Part shown: positions 12,732 through 19,525 of the stretch, piece after piece
How the letters are laid out: each line of letters begins with the position of its first letter
How positions within the stretch are numbered: the first letter of the stretch is position 1
Source of the DNA: CAYWKL01 sp964459095
GTDB taxonomy: Bacteria > Patescibacteriota > Microgenomatia > Daviesbacterales > UBA10151
Direction of reading: 5' to 3'
DNA: 19,525 nucleotides
Assembly (NCBI GenBank): GCA_964459095.1
Contig: CAYWKL010000018.1
Span: forward strand, 1 to 19,525
Notes under the pieces: generated by a model
Databases searched by the model: none
Seen by the model: the letters and a program-made list of their open reading frames with translations, nothing else
Told to the model about the DNA's origin: nothing
Made by a program: the position numbers and the translations under genes

Positions 12732-13242
12732 CTCTCTTAGCTAGTCTTTGCCTAAAAAGATTTTCTCTAAAACCGCCTTCTAAGATAAACTTTTTCTTTA
12801 AGGCTTCTATTTGCTTTGAGAGTAAAAAAGTTTCCATTTGGCAAAATGTCAAAAGCATGTTAGCTGCTTCTTCTGGATTATTAGGTAGGTTTGGGGTGTT
12901 AGGGATATTAGGTTTAACCCAAAGAGCCCTAAACTCCCTAAAAACCCTAGTCTTAGAATCGCTCTTATCCCAGATCTTCAAATTTCTCTGTCTTAGGAAA
13001 TCCTCAAAATCGGCTGCTAATTCCTTAATAGAACCGTTTGCTACTCCACAAAGCTTAATATAACTTTCCAGGCTTTGCATAGCATAACCTTCAGCAATAT
13101 TTTGCTTGCCAGACCTAGCTGCCTGCTCCATTTGGTCAGTGGTTCTGGATTTGGGATTTATCCAGCGCTTTACAAATTGAACAGTTAAATCATGGATAAC
13201 AGCAACAAGGATATAGCTTGCTAGTCTTTTGTACCCTTCCAC
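12700..13242 (-). CDS. Four-helix-bundle suffix-domain protein
   Basis: 180 residues with a GTG start at 13242. LASYILVAVIHDLTVQFVKR, then RTTDQMEQAARSGKQNIAEGY (residues 33-53), is the signature of the 23S-rRNA-IVS-type four-helix-bundle family, in the variant with an extra C-terminal part (LRQRNLKIWDK, EEAANMLLTFCQMETFLL, GGFRENLFRQRL) known as the four-helix-bundle suffix family. These small proteins form helical bundles and are scattered through many genomes, in other bacteria often within rRNA intervening sequences; no function is established. A Pro-Asn linker (NIPNTPNLPNNP, residues 112-123) comes from a 9-bp repeat. The 3' end overlaps valS tail to tail by 32 bp, so its last residues (WSLAILQS) are probably set by the valS sequence. 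Confidence 0.8.
   Translation of the reverse strand: MEGYKRLASYILVAVIHDLTVQFVKRWINPKSRTTDQMEQAARSGKQNIAEGYAMQSLESYIKLCGVANGSIKELAADFEDFLRQRNLKIWDKSDSKTRVFREFRALWVKPNIPNTPNLPNNPEEAANMLLTFCQMETFLLSKQIEALKKKFILEGGFRENLFRQRLAKRANWSLAILQS
12875..12912. repeat. 9-bp CCTAATATC-type repeat in the four-helix gene
   Basis: On the minus strand the units CCTAATATC, CCTAACACC, CCAAACCTA and CCTAATAAT run in register with codons and give the P-N-x repeat. The CCTAATA word is the same as in the ligase-gene repeat at 17868. Confidence 0.55.
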
Positions 13243-13332
13243 TAGTAAATTTTAACAAATAAGCTACAAATTTATTTAAGTTTTAAATTTTTGTGCCTAG
13301 ATTAAACGCAAATTTACCGCAAAATAAACGAA

Positions 13333-14109
13333 CTATTTTTGACTTTCCTCTTTTGGAGCTTCTTCTCTTGCCTCTTCCCCACCTTCCTTTGGCTCGCCAG
13401 GAGCTTCTGCTCCGGCAGCCTCTCCTTCTACAACTTCCCCACCCTCGCCCTCTGCAGGAGCTTCTACTCCTTCCTCAGTAGCTGCAGCTTGGGCTGCTGC
13501 TTGCTCGAGAGCTTCCTCCTCCATTAATTTCTTCATCTCCTCAGTTATAGCTGGAGCAAGTTTTACAACAATCTCTTCTGGGCGCTCTGTTATAGTTAAC
13601 TTTGAGCGATCATAATCTAACCCTTCTACAGTTACTGCATCATCAACATTTTTAAAGTGTCTAACATCAACTTCTATTTTCTCTATTAAATCTGTGGGAA
13701 GCGCTTCTACCTCAACTTCAGCGAGTGTCTGTAAAATAACATTCTCCCCTATTTTTACTGACTCAAGATCCTCCCCTCCAACTATAACAATTGGTACAGG
13801 CACTTTAACTTTTTCTGAAAGATTAACTTGATAAAAATCAATATGTAAAAGAGCTCCTTTAACAGGATCGACTTGCCTTCCTCTAACCATTACTGGTTTA
13901 ACTTTTTCTGCTCCAATTTTAAGATCAATTAAACCTGTTTCCCCTGCTTTATGAAATACAGGCAAAAAATCAGCTAAAGCTACACTAACATGTTCAACTT
14001 CTTTTGAGTTACCAAAAACATGCCCAGGAATTAAACCCTGTTTTCTCAATTTTTTTACTTTTTTGCCAAAGATTTCTCTCTCCTGGGCTCTTAGTGATAA
14101 ACGGTCCAT
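13333..14109 (-). CDS. rplY: Ribosomal protein bL25, CTC/TL5 two-domain form
   Basis: 258 residues. The N-terminal bL25 domain (about 1-90; LSLRAQEREIFGKKVKKLRK, GLIPGHVFG, VRGRQVDPVKGALLHIDFYQV) binds 5S rRNA in the large subunit. The C-terminal TL5/CTC beta domain (about 95-185; VPVPIVIVGG, GENVILQTLAEVEVEALP, DLIEKIEVDVRHF) follows. Residues from about 195 are an Ala/Glu/Gly-rich acidic tail ending KEESQK, a common disordered extension in this form. It starts at ATG 14109 with MDRLSLRAQ. It is 64 bases downstream of the SDR-DUF4012 gene and in the same direction. No Shine-Dalgarno is visible. Confidence 0.95.
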   Translation of the reverse strand: MDRLSLRAQEREIFGKKVKKLRKQGLIPGHVFGNSKEVEHVSVALADFLPVFHKAGETGLIDLKIGAEKVKPVMVRGRQVDPVKGALLHIDFYQVNLSEKVKVPVPIVIVGGEDLESVKIGENVILQTLAEVEVEALPTDLIEKIEVDVRHFKNVDDAVTVEGLDYDRSKLTITERPEEIVVKLAPAITEEMKKLMEEEALEQAAAQAAATEEGVEAPAEGEGGEVVEGEAAGAEAPGEPKEGGEEAREEAPKEESQK

Positions 14110-14138
14110 AATTTCAGTTTAGGTAATTTAACACAAAA

Positions 14139-14154
14139 CTTGAAGCTATTCAAG
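14139..14154. repeat. Small hairpin between the DUF4012 gene and rplY
   Basis: CTTGAA-gcta-TTCAAG, a 6-bp stem with a 4-base loop, followed by the palindrome CAAGCTTG. No T-run, so termination is doubtful. Confidence 0.4.
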
Positions 14155-14173
14155 CTTGTCCCAGTTAGCGAAG

Positions 14174-17101
14174 TTACAATCTAGAAAAAAAGTCAACTAA
14201 AAATACTCTATCTTCAGATAAAGAAGTCTTAACATTCATTTCCTGAGGAGAAGTCAAGGCCTCATTAATACCAGATTCAATTTCTAAATTGATTGGATAT
14301 GTCAGTGTCCATTCAAAAGGATCTTCTCCAGTTCCAGCCTGCTTTATTATATCAAGCCTGTATTTTGATAAACCATCCTTAAAAGATAAGCTCTTAAGTA
14401 GAGTGTAATCAAAATCTAGTACTACTTGCTGTTTTGGAGAAACCTCTACTAGTAAAGAGTAATAAGTCCTACCATAATCACCTAAAGGATTAAGCTCACC
14501 TGTGTAGTCTATTCCATTCAGTGTTGCTCTGTTAAGTTTTGTTCCAGCTGGAAGATAAATTCGCAGTCTATTTTTATAAGTTCCTGCTGGAAAAGCATTT
14601 GAAGGGCTATTATTTTTATAAGTTATCTCAAGGTTGTGTATTATTTCATTTTCTTTTCCAATTACTGTATTTAAGCTTAAATTCCTTTCTAAATAATAAT
14701 TGGACTTATTTGCTCCTAAGTTAGCTTCAACTACAGCCAAAAGATCATTTGTTTCACCCTCTCTTTGTTCAGATTCCCTAGGTAAAATTCCCGCCCAATT
14801 TTGAGAAGCCACATAAGAAAATACTTGGGGGTCTTGAAAATAAATTAACATATGCTTTTCGTTTAAGGCTTCTGCTATGCTGGAGACTACTTTTGGCCAG
14901 TTTTGGTTTGAAGTAAAAAAGATTTTATTAAAAAGTGCGCTCTGAAGACTATACAAATAATTTCTTTTGCTGGATGAGCCTGGGAAGAAATCAATCTCAG
15001 AGTGCTTAATAGCGTTTTTAAATAGGTTATCTTTAGTAACGTTCTCATTATAATCAGGAAGGTTTAGCCCCCCTACTGCATCAATCAATTTAGCAGCTGC
15101 AGTTAAATCCATTGCAACTACTCCATGAACTCGCTCGCTTGCCTCCTTGTTGTAGAAAAATTCAGCCTGTCTTGCTGAAGTTGGAAAATCAGGTTCAAAG
15201 TTTGAATCGCGCAAAAGCCAGTCTTTTTGACCTAAATCTTGCTTTATCTCAGGAGGAGGCTCAATATGCTCTTTTAAATTCCCATCAAGATTATAGATAT
15301 CATCAACTTTAATATTTTTTATTTTTCCATTTTCAAACTCAAGTCTTGCGTATGAGCCTATAAAGCCACCAGCTGGCCTAAGCTCCATATTATTTTGGAA
15401 TAAAATTAAATAAACTTTTCTACCACCAACTCCTGTTATCTGGGGCATTAGAAAGGAAGCTATTTTTGCTTGTTCTACTAAAGATGAATAAGAGTTAAGG
15501 CTCAGCGACAAATCTTCAAGCCTAACTCTAATTAAATCTGGGAACATCCCTACTAAGGATTTATCATTCAAAGCTAATGCAGCCTTAGAAAGTTTTGAAG
15601 ATCCTGCTGAGAGCTCAACCTGTGCTTTATCAAAAAAATCCCCAGACTCCCCACTAGCTTCCCCTGATATAACTTTTGTAGATTGATACAGCGCTTCAAG
15701 CCCTAAAGCTGAATGATCAATACCCTCAATTCCCTCTTTGGCCAAATTTAAAATTTTCTCCCCACTTTCTAGCGGATTCTTAAAAAAATAGATTCTTTTT
15801 GCTATGCTCAAAGAATTTAGAAGATTTTGCACCTCTGAAACATTTTGTTTAGCTAAATCTATTTCATAAAAAGTTCGGTTAAAATCTCCTTTCGCTAATG
15901 CCTCTTTTGAGCTTACTACATGCATCCTTATACTAAGACTGCTGTAAGCTAAACTTAAAATTGGAAAAAATATCCCAAAAAGTATTAAGAATACTCCAAG
16001 TATTAAAAAAATATTTTTTTTAAACTTAAAGTTACCAAACTTTAAGTTTAAAAAGTTTAGCTTGAATGATTTTTTTATTTTAGGTTCTTCTTTTAAGGTA
16101 ATTTCTAAAGCCTCTTTTCCATTAAGTTCTTCACTTTTTTCTTCCTGATCCTTTGTTGTTTCAACTTTAAGCTTCTCACTTAGGACTATATCCTCCTCAG
16201 GCAGTCCTTTTTCCCTAAAAAACTTAATTGTTTCTTTTAACCCTTCTAAAAAATTTTTCTTAGGTTTCCATGAAAGCTCTTTTATGGTTTTTTTCAAATT
16301 AGGCGTCGGCCAAAAAGATAAAGCTTGGGGCTCAATATGAAGCGAGTCAAACCATAAAGGATCAAGCAAGATTTGCTTTATATCAGCTACTTTTAGGGGT
16401 TTATCTAACACAGCATCAAATATTTTATGGGAGGTTGAACCCAAGAAAACTGAACTTAGAATACAAGAGACTACATCGCTTATAAAAATAGCTCTTGTGG
16501 CAAGATCAGATTGAGTTTCCTCACCTAAGAGCTTCCCTTCTAAATATGCCCTTAAAATCCTAAAAAGTGCATCTTTTTCCCTAAAATGCATTCTAGGTCC
16601 ATATGTGGGAGCAACCCTTACAATTCTTGCATTAATTTTTTCACTTCTTACAAACTTTGCAAATTCAACTTCAGCCTCTTTTAGTTTTCTGTCGTGTTCA
16701 TCAAGTTCTTTTTTGTATAGTAAAGTTGAAGAAACAAAAACTACTCTTGTATGGTAGACTCCTTTTTCCTCCTGGAACTTAATAAACTTTAGAAAGTTCG
16801 CTAAGCCCTTATCAAAAACTTCGCTTCTTTTTTTCTCATCAACAATAAAAAAAGCATAGTCAAGTCTTGGGGAGCTTAAAGTTAGCGGGTCAACAATTGA
16901 TTTATGAATAAAATGAAACTTTTTCTCTTTTATGCAATTTATAAGGTTTTCCTTTTCTCCTAATGAGAAATCATCTATACCAATTACCTGAACTCCCTCT
17001 TTTAGAAGTTTCTCGCAAACGTGGCTGCCAATAAATCCAGCTGAACCTATTACTAAGGCTATGGGAGAGTTTCGCGAAAGTAATATACTAGGATTATCCA
17101 T
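14174..17101 (-). CDS. SDR-epimerase / DUF4012 fusion membrane protein
   Basis: 975 residues in three parts. Residues 13-300: an extended short-chain dehydrogenase/NAD-epimerase domain with the nucleotide loop VIGSAGFIGSH (17-27), acidic D43/D44 after strand 2, VFVSST (121-126) and RVAPTYGPR (162-170). The usual catalytic Y-x-x-x-K reads E135-x-x-x-K139, so tyrosine is lost and the domain is probably not an active epimerase, though NAD and sugar-nucleotide binding may persist. Residues 301-362: a charged linker. Residues about 363-386: one membrane helix (IFLILGVFLILFGIFFPILS). Residues about 390-975: a DUF4012 region facing outside, with a helical lead and the diagnostic NNMELRPAGGFIGSY (570-584), then DLTAAAKLIDAVGGL and a beta-rich C-terminus. 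DUF4012 proteins are abundant in Patescibacteria with unproven function, probably in the envelope and related to LytR-CpsA-Psr proteins. The next upstream genes are RNase HI and the O-antigen ligase. Confidence 0.85.
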   Translation of the reverse strand: MDNPSILLSRNSPIALVIGSAGFIGSHVCEKLLKEGVQVIGIDDFSLGEKENLINCIKEKKFHFIHKSIVDPLTLSSPRLDYAFFIVDEKKRSEVFDKGLANFLKFIKFQEEKGVYHTRVVFVSSTLLYKKELDEHDRKLKEAEVEFAKFVRSEKINARIVRVAPTYGPRMHFREKDALFRILRAYLEGKLLGEETQSDLATRAIFISDVVSCILSSVFLGSTSHKIFDAVLDKPLKVADIKQILLDPLWFDSLHIEPQALSFWPTPNLKKTIKELSWKPKKNFLEGLKETIKFFREKGLPEEDIVLSEKLKVETTKDQEEKSEELNGKEALEITLKEEPKIKKSFKLNFLNLKFGNFKFKKNIFLILGVFLILFGIFFPILSLAYSSLSIRMHVVSSKEALAKGDFNRTFYEIDLAKQNVSEVQNLLNSLSIAKRIYFFKNPLESGEKILNLAKEGIEGIDHSALGLEALYQSTKVISGEASGESGDFFDKAQVELSAGSSKLSKAALALNDKSLVGMFPDLIRVRLEDLSLSLNSYSSLVEQAKIASFLMPQITGVGGRKVYLILFQNNMELRPAGGFIGSYARLEFENGKIKNIKVDDIYNLDGNLKEHIEPPPEIKQDLGQKDWLLRDSNFEPDFPTSARQAEFFYNKEASERVHGVVAMDLTAAAKLIDAVGGLNLPDYNENVTKDNLFKNAIKHSEIDFFPGSSSKRNYLYSLQSALFNKIFFTSNQNWPKVVSSIAEALNEKHMLIYFQDPQVFSYVASQNWAGILPRESEQREGETNDLLAVVEANLGANKSNYYLERNLSLNTVIGKENEIIHNLEITYKNNSPSNAFPAGTYKNRLRIYLPAGTKLNRATLNGIDYTGELNPLGDYGRTYYSLLVEVSPKQQVVLDFDYTLLKSLSFKDGLSKYRLDIIKQAGTGEDPFEWTLTYPINLEIESGINEALTSPQEMNVKTSLSEDRVFLVDFFSRL
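16017..16054. repeat. 17-bp perfect stem-loop at the domain junction of the fusion gene
   Basis: The arms 16017-16033 and 16038-16054 are perfect reverse complements (core TAAACTTAAAGTT / AACTTTAAGTTTA) around a 4-base loop ACCA. It encodes LNLKFGNFKFKK just before the membrane helix. Such a long perfect stem is unlikely by chance in coding DNA. Confidence 0.85.
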
Positions 17102-17174
17102 AATATTAATACATTAATCTTGCACGTCATAAGCTTAAAAGAAAGAGGTATAAGTTATCAAGTGAGCTTTTCGG

Positions 17175-17229
17175 TATCTAAATAGATAATCGGTAAATAA
17201 AAAAGAGGTGAAAACCTGCCTGCCGGCAG
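17175..17229. repeat. Two palindromes in the gap between rnhA and the fusion gene
   Basis: TATCTA-aa-TAGATA (17175-17188) and the GC-rich CTGCCGGCAG (17220-17229) within CCTGCCTGCCGGCAGACA. The second resembles a dispersed intergenic GC-rich repeat. On the minus strand, which is the transcribed direction, it follows the rnhA stop by about 8 bases and is trailed by GGTTTTC, so it could weakly terminate. The rest of 17102-17236 is AT-rich with nothing clear. Confidence 0.5.
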
Positions 17230-17236
17230 ACAAGGC

Positions 17237-17647
17237 TTAAATTTTGTCTAAAGCCTGATTAGCAAGTCTGTCTGCAATAAAATTTTGTGATCTAGGTATG
17301 CTTTTGTAGGTAACTTTAGTAAACTTTTCTTCAAGTTCTTTTACTCTTTCATATAAATCCTTTAAATTCCTAGATTTTATTTTATACTCACCTGCGAGTT
17401 GCCTTACAACAAGTTGGGAATCAGCATATACAGCTATTTCAATATCCCCACGTTCAGAATATTTTTTGTCTATAAATCTAAATGCTGACAGGACTCCTGA
17501 GTATTCTGCAAAATTATTTGTAGCTAAACCGATGGCTTTGCCTTCTTCATGCAAAATAACACCAAAGTCATTTTTAATAATATAGCCGTATGAGGCTTTA
17601 CCAGGATTTCCTCTAGAGGCGCCGTCAGAAAAAACAGTTAATTTCAT
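17237..17647 (-). CDS. rnhA: RNase HI family protein
   Basis: 136 residues from the ATG at 17647 (MKLTVFSDGASRGNPG). The open frame continues upstream to 17710, but the extra MLWQVKNLVLDF... overlaps the ligase gene and carries no RNase H sequence, so I reject it. The catalytic carboxylates are visible: D8 (FSDGASRGNPG), E48 (NNFAEYSG), D76 (YADSQLVVRQL) and D126 (FIADRLANQAL). It cleaves RNA in RNA-DNA hybrids. The arrangement is that of the compact RNase HI-like group lacking the basic protrusion, and it is slightly shorter than E. coli RNase HI (155). A hairpin abuts the start codon. It sits 31 bases after the ligase stop. Confidence 0.9.
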   Translation of the reverse strand: MKLTVFSDGASRGNPGKASYGYIIKNDFGVILHEEGKAIGLATNNFAEYSGVLSAFRFIDKKYSERGDIEIAVYADSQLVVRQLAGEYKIKSRNLKDLYERVKELEEKFTKVTYKSIPRSQNFIADRLANQALDKI

Positions 17648-17672
17648 TTTCTTAAAATATCTTTTAAGAAAA
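17647..17672 (-). promoter_or_regulatory. Perfect hairpin abutting the rnhA start codon
   Basis: TTTTCTTAAAA (17647-17657) pairs perfectly with TTTTAAGAAAA (17662-17672) around the loop TATC, an 11-bp AT stem. On the minus-strand mRNA it ends at the first base of the rnhA ATG and begins 6 bases after the ligase stop. It could mask the ribosome site or slow transcription between the two genes. It is all A/U apart from one G-C pair. Confidence 0.55.
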
Positions 17673-17678
17673 ATAAAA

Positions 17679-18956
17679 TCAAGAACTAGATTTTTGACTT
17701 GCCATAGCAAAGCTTAAACCCCAAACTAAAAAGAGCATCCTTTGCCCTTGGGCTAAAGTTAAAAAGTAATGGTCAAAACTTCCTAAGATAAATATTACTA
17801 CCCAGCAAAAAAATAAAGCAGAAGCTAATTTATTCTTTCTTTTTTTAAAACAAATATAAAAAGGCTTCCCTAATAACCCAAATAGCCCTAATAACCCTAA
17901 TAACCCTGTCTCAGCTAAGCTTAAAAGGAAAATGTTATGGACAGGCTGTAAAAATCTAACTTCACCGGCAATTAAGTTACTTGAGGAGACAAAATTTATA
18001 AATGAGTTTAGTCCTACACCAAATAACGGATCAGTTATAAATGCTCTAAAACCTACCTCAATTAATTCTTTTCTTCTAATTATTGAGATAAGATCGAAAT
18101 TAAAAGCGCTTAAAAACCTGATTAACAAAAGGGGTGTTATGATTAAAATGAATGCAAGAGCGATTTTGTACTTTGTAACTAATAAGTCCTTAAAAAATAC
18201 AAGCATCTCAATTATAAAAATTAAAAAAGCAGATCTTGAGAAACTTAAAAAAACTAAAATTGCTGATGGCAGTATTAAGTAGTACGCTTTTTTAGTAAAT
18301 CCAAAAATAACAGCAAGAACTATTAACGAGTAAGCCCCTAAAACATTGGGGTGAGGGAAAGTTCCATAAGCTCTAAGGAAAACTTGTCCAAACCAGTCAA
18401 ACCTAGCTATTCCTGGAGTATTAACACTAAAGGAGCGTTCTCCTAAAATCCAAAGGCCTAAAGTTTTTCCGAATGCAGCTTGGAACATAGCTAAACCCAT
18501 CTCAAAAAAAAGCCCCAAAGATAGGGAAGTAACAATTAGGTTTTTATTTTCTTTTAAATCCTGACTTAAAATATAGATCCCAAATAGTCCTATTATAAAA
18601 AATTGCTCCAGCCTGAAAAGCCCTGCAGTAAAGTTTAGCGGGTTTGCCAGTGAGACAGCCTGGGTTAATATGAAAAATAAAAAAATGTTTAGCGCTAAAA
18701 CATTTAATTTCTTGAACCTATTAGTCAGAAAATTTCTTCTAACAAAAATAAAGAACAAAAAACCTACCAGTATATCCCAAAAATAGATAGTAAATGAGAG
18801 GTAATCTATAGGAAGAGAAAATATATAGCTTGATGGAGTAAAGAAGTGTTTTCCTAATTGTGTAGGAAGAAATAAAAGGCAAGCGAAAAATAAAACTTTT
18901 TCTGAGGCAGATAAAACTTTTTCTAATTTAGTTAGAATCCGCAGACTTGGCCTCAT
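17679..18956 (-). CDS. O-antigen ligase / polymerase family membrane protein (Wzy_C)
   Basis: 425 residues, mostly hydrophobic, with roughly ten to twelve membrane helices. Family marks: GTFPHPNVLGAYSLI in the middle, LSFSRSAFLIF, a periplasmic loop with PLFGVGLNSF, and QPVHNIFLLSLAETGLLGLL. The R and H residues there match the conserved positions of WaaL/Wzy-type enzymes, which join or transfer lipid-linked glycans outside the membrane. In this group of bacteria the acceptor may be a surface glycan or glycoprotein rather than LPS. The start at 18956 lies inside the khpB end (29-bp overlap), suggesting translational coupling. Near the C-terminus the peptide GLLGLLGLFGLLGK is encoded by a 9-bp tandem repeat. 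Confidence 0.88.
   Translation of the reverse strand: MRPSLRILTKLEKVLSASEKVLFFACLLFLPTQLGKHFFTPSSYIFSLPIDYLSFTIYFWDILVGFLFFIFVRRNFLTNRFKKLNVLALNIFLFFILTQAVSLANPLNFTAGLFRLEQFFIIGLFGIYILSQDLKENKNLIVTSLSLGLFFEMGLAMFQAAFGKTLGLWILGERSFSVNTPGIARFDWFGQVFLRAYGTFPHPNVLGAYSLIVLAVIFGFTKKAYYLILPSAILVFLSFSRSAFLIFIIEMLVFFKDLLVTKYKIALAFILIITPLLLIRFLSAFNFDLISIIRRKELIEVGFRAFITDPLFGVGLNSFINFVSSSNLIAGEVRFLQPVHNIFLLSLAETGLLGLLGLFGLLGKPFYICFKKRKNKLASALFFCWVVIFILGSFDHYFLTLAQGQRMLFLVWGLSFAMASQKSSS
17868..17908. repeat. 9-bp CCCTAATAA tandem repeat in the ligase gene
   Basis: Plus-strand units CCCTAATAA, CCCAAATAG, CCCTAATAA, CCCTAATAA and a partial CCCTG. In the gene this is read as LLG/LFG triplets within a membrane helix. 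It looks telomere-like but is only a microsatellite in register with codons. Confidence 0.8.
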
Positions 18957-19407
18957 CAGAACCTTGACCTTCTGGGCTGATAACTAAATGCCTCTCAATT
19001 CCTTCTCCAAAGCTTTCTGAGGATACTCCAGGAGTTTCCTGAATGACCATATGTACGACCCGACGCTGCCAAGAAGGCATTGGCTCAAGCTCCAAAGGTT
19101 TTCCTTCCTCTAAAACCTCTTTTGCCCAAAGTCTTGCTTTGTGTGCTAACTCTTCTTCTTTTCCTTTTCTCCAGTTTGCAATATCTATGATAACTCTTTT
19201 TGACTGCTCAGCCTGTTTAAAAACTATCTGGTTAACAACCATCTGCAAAGAGGCAAGAGTTTCTCCATTTCTTCCAATAATTCTCCCTGGGTCTGATGTA
19301 TCAATAGAGACAAATACGCCTTCAGGTGTCTCTTCCACCTCAAAAGACCCCTCAAGCGAGAGAAGCCCTAATATATTTTCAAGAATTTCAGATACTTTTG
19401 CTTCCAT
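18928..19407 (-). CDS. khpB: RNA-binding protein KhpB (Jag), KH plus R3H domains
   Basis: 159 residues. A KH domain (about 25-75) with the G-x-x-G loop GRNG at 45-48 (DPGRIIGRNGETLASLQ) is followed by an R3H domain (about 75-143) with R115-x-x-x-H119 (PSWQRRVVHMVIQE). The N-terminal Jag-N domain found in longer homologues is absent. KhpB forms an RNA-chaperone partner with KhpA and affects cell elongation and division in Firmicutes; it is usually encoded after rnpA-yidC. The C-terminus is a polar tail. Its last 29 bases overlap the start of the ligase gene. The ATG at 19407 (MEAKVSEIL) has no Shine-Dalgarno. Confidence 0.92.
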   Translation of the reverse strand: MEAKVSEILENILGLLSLEGSFEVEETPEGVFVSIDTSDPGRIIGRNGETLASLQMVVNQIVFKQAEQSKRVIIDIANWRKGKEEELAHKARLWAKEVLEEGKPLELEPMPSWQRRVVHMVIQETPGVSSESFGEGIERHLVISPEGQGSDEAKSADSN

Positions 19408-19414
19408 AGGTTGG

Positions 19415-19480
19415 TAATATACTATTTTCTAAAATCAAAAATCAAATATTAGAAATCAAAATTGGAATTAATTTTGAATT
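19415..19480. repeat. AT-rich repeat tract upstream of khpB
   Basis: The words ATCAAAAATCAAATA and AAATCAAAATT recur, and CAAAATT (19457-19463) pairs with AATTTTG (19470-19476). It looks like dispersed low-complexity intergenic repeat sequence. It could hold the khpB promoter, but I see no convincing boxes. Confidence 0.4.
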
Positions 19481-19524
19481 TTAAGTTTTGCATTACTAAC
19501 TATTCCTCCTAAAGATCCCCAACC
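19468..19524 (-). CDS. Possible C-terminal end of a gene entering from the right edge
   Basis: An open frame runs in from the edge and ends at a TAA at 19468-19470, giving GWGSLGGIVSNAKLKIQN. The last six residues come from the AT-rich repeat. Conserved order would predict yidC here, but these residues are not diagnostic. In a second frame, AGGAGG at about 19507-19512 precedes an ATG that opens only 14 codons, so a short leader peptide is an alternative. Confidence 0.2.
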   Translation of the reverse strand, partial: GWGSLGGIVSNAKLKIQN

Positions 19525-19525
19525 T

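Noticed and set aside
13293..13527. Plus-strand Leu/Pro-rich reading frames opposite the rplY tail
   Set aside because: They are shadows of the Ala/Glu-rich codons of the bL25 acidic tail.
17648..17710. Upstream extension of RNase HI (MLWQVKNLVLDF)
   Set aside because: It overlaps the ligase C-terminus, adds no RNase H motif, and the family begins at MKLTVFSDGA.
17868..17908. Telomere-like CCCTAATAA repeat as a possible chromosome or replicon end
   Set aside because: It is internal to an intact ligase gene and has only about four imperfect units.
1..19525. tRNA, rRNA, tmRNA or riboswitch genes
   Set aside because: I looked for T-loop, rRNA and riboswitch core motifs on both strands and saw none that held up.

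Overview
The window looks like a chromosomal piece of a Candidate Phyla Radiation (Patescibacteria) bacterium, most likely of the Microgenomates group. The basis is the low-GC coding, a cell-surface set built on DUF4012, VanW and an O-antigen-ligase-like polymerase, a ValS that ends without the bacterial C-terminal arm, a four-helix-bundle suffix protein, and a high density of short palindromic repeats. TGA is used as a stop (for example at the end of tsaD), so this is ordinary code 11 and not the recoded Gracilibacteria/Absconditabacteria. The lineage is inference; no rRNA or tRNA gene is visible.

Layout. 1-123: repeat debris. 124-1017 (-): nucleotidyltransferase-like protein, divergent from murB (1087-2103, +). 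2178-5944 (-): a FabZ-like hotdog protein and an unknown 260-aa protein bracketed by 38-bp direct repeats, two tiny ORFs coupled to a PIN/Phd toxin-antitoxin pair, and an orphan membrane-anchored sugar-binding protein. 6054-12731 (+): VanW-family protein, RNA 2',3'-cyclic phosphodiesterase, tsaD, a small ParB-fold protein, an unknown 99-aa protein, valS. 12700-19407 (-), read from high to low coordinates: khpB, O-antigen-ligase-like protein, RNase HI, an SDR-epimerase/DUF4012 fusion, ribosomal protein bL25, and a four-helix-bundle protein whose end overlaps valS tail to tail.

Functionally the region mixes housekeeping (peptidoglycan precursor MurB, tRNA modification TsaD, valyl-tRNA synthetase, bL25, RNase H, KhpB) with envelope functions (VanW, DUF4012, ligase) and a small accessory zone.

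The most striking thing is not a gene. A family of bipartite nested palindromes, bounded by TGTCATTCC-like ends and GGAATGACA-like mirror ends, has entered the coding sequences of murB, tsaD and valS without breaking the frame, and related pieces lie between genes. Unrelated repeat types also sit in frame inside tsaD, valS, the nucleotidyltransferase, the ligase and the four-helix protein. The stems differ in sequence but stay paired. One tsaD insert carries a nested 24-bp tandem array (a multiple of three), while its relative upstream of vanW has a 25-bp period. This resembles the in-frame palindromic elements of Rickettsia and the dRS3/REP-type repeats of other bacteria. Base positions around 11880-11955 may be off by one.
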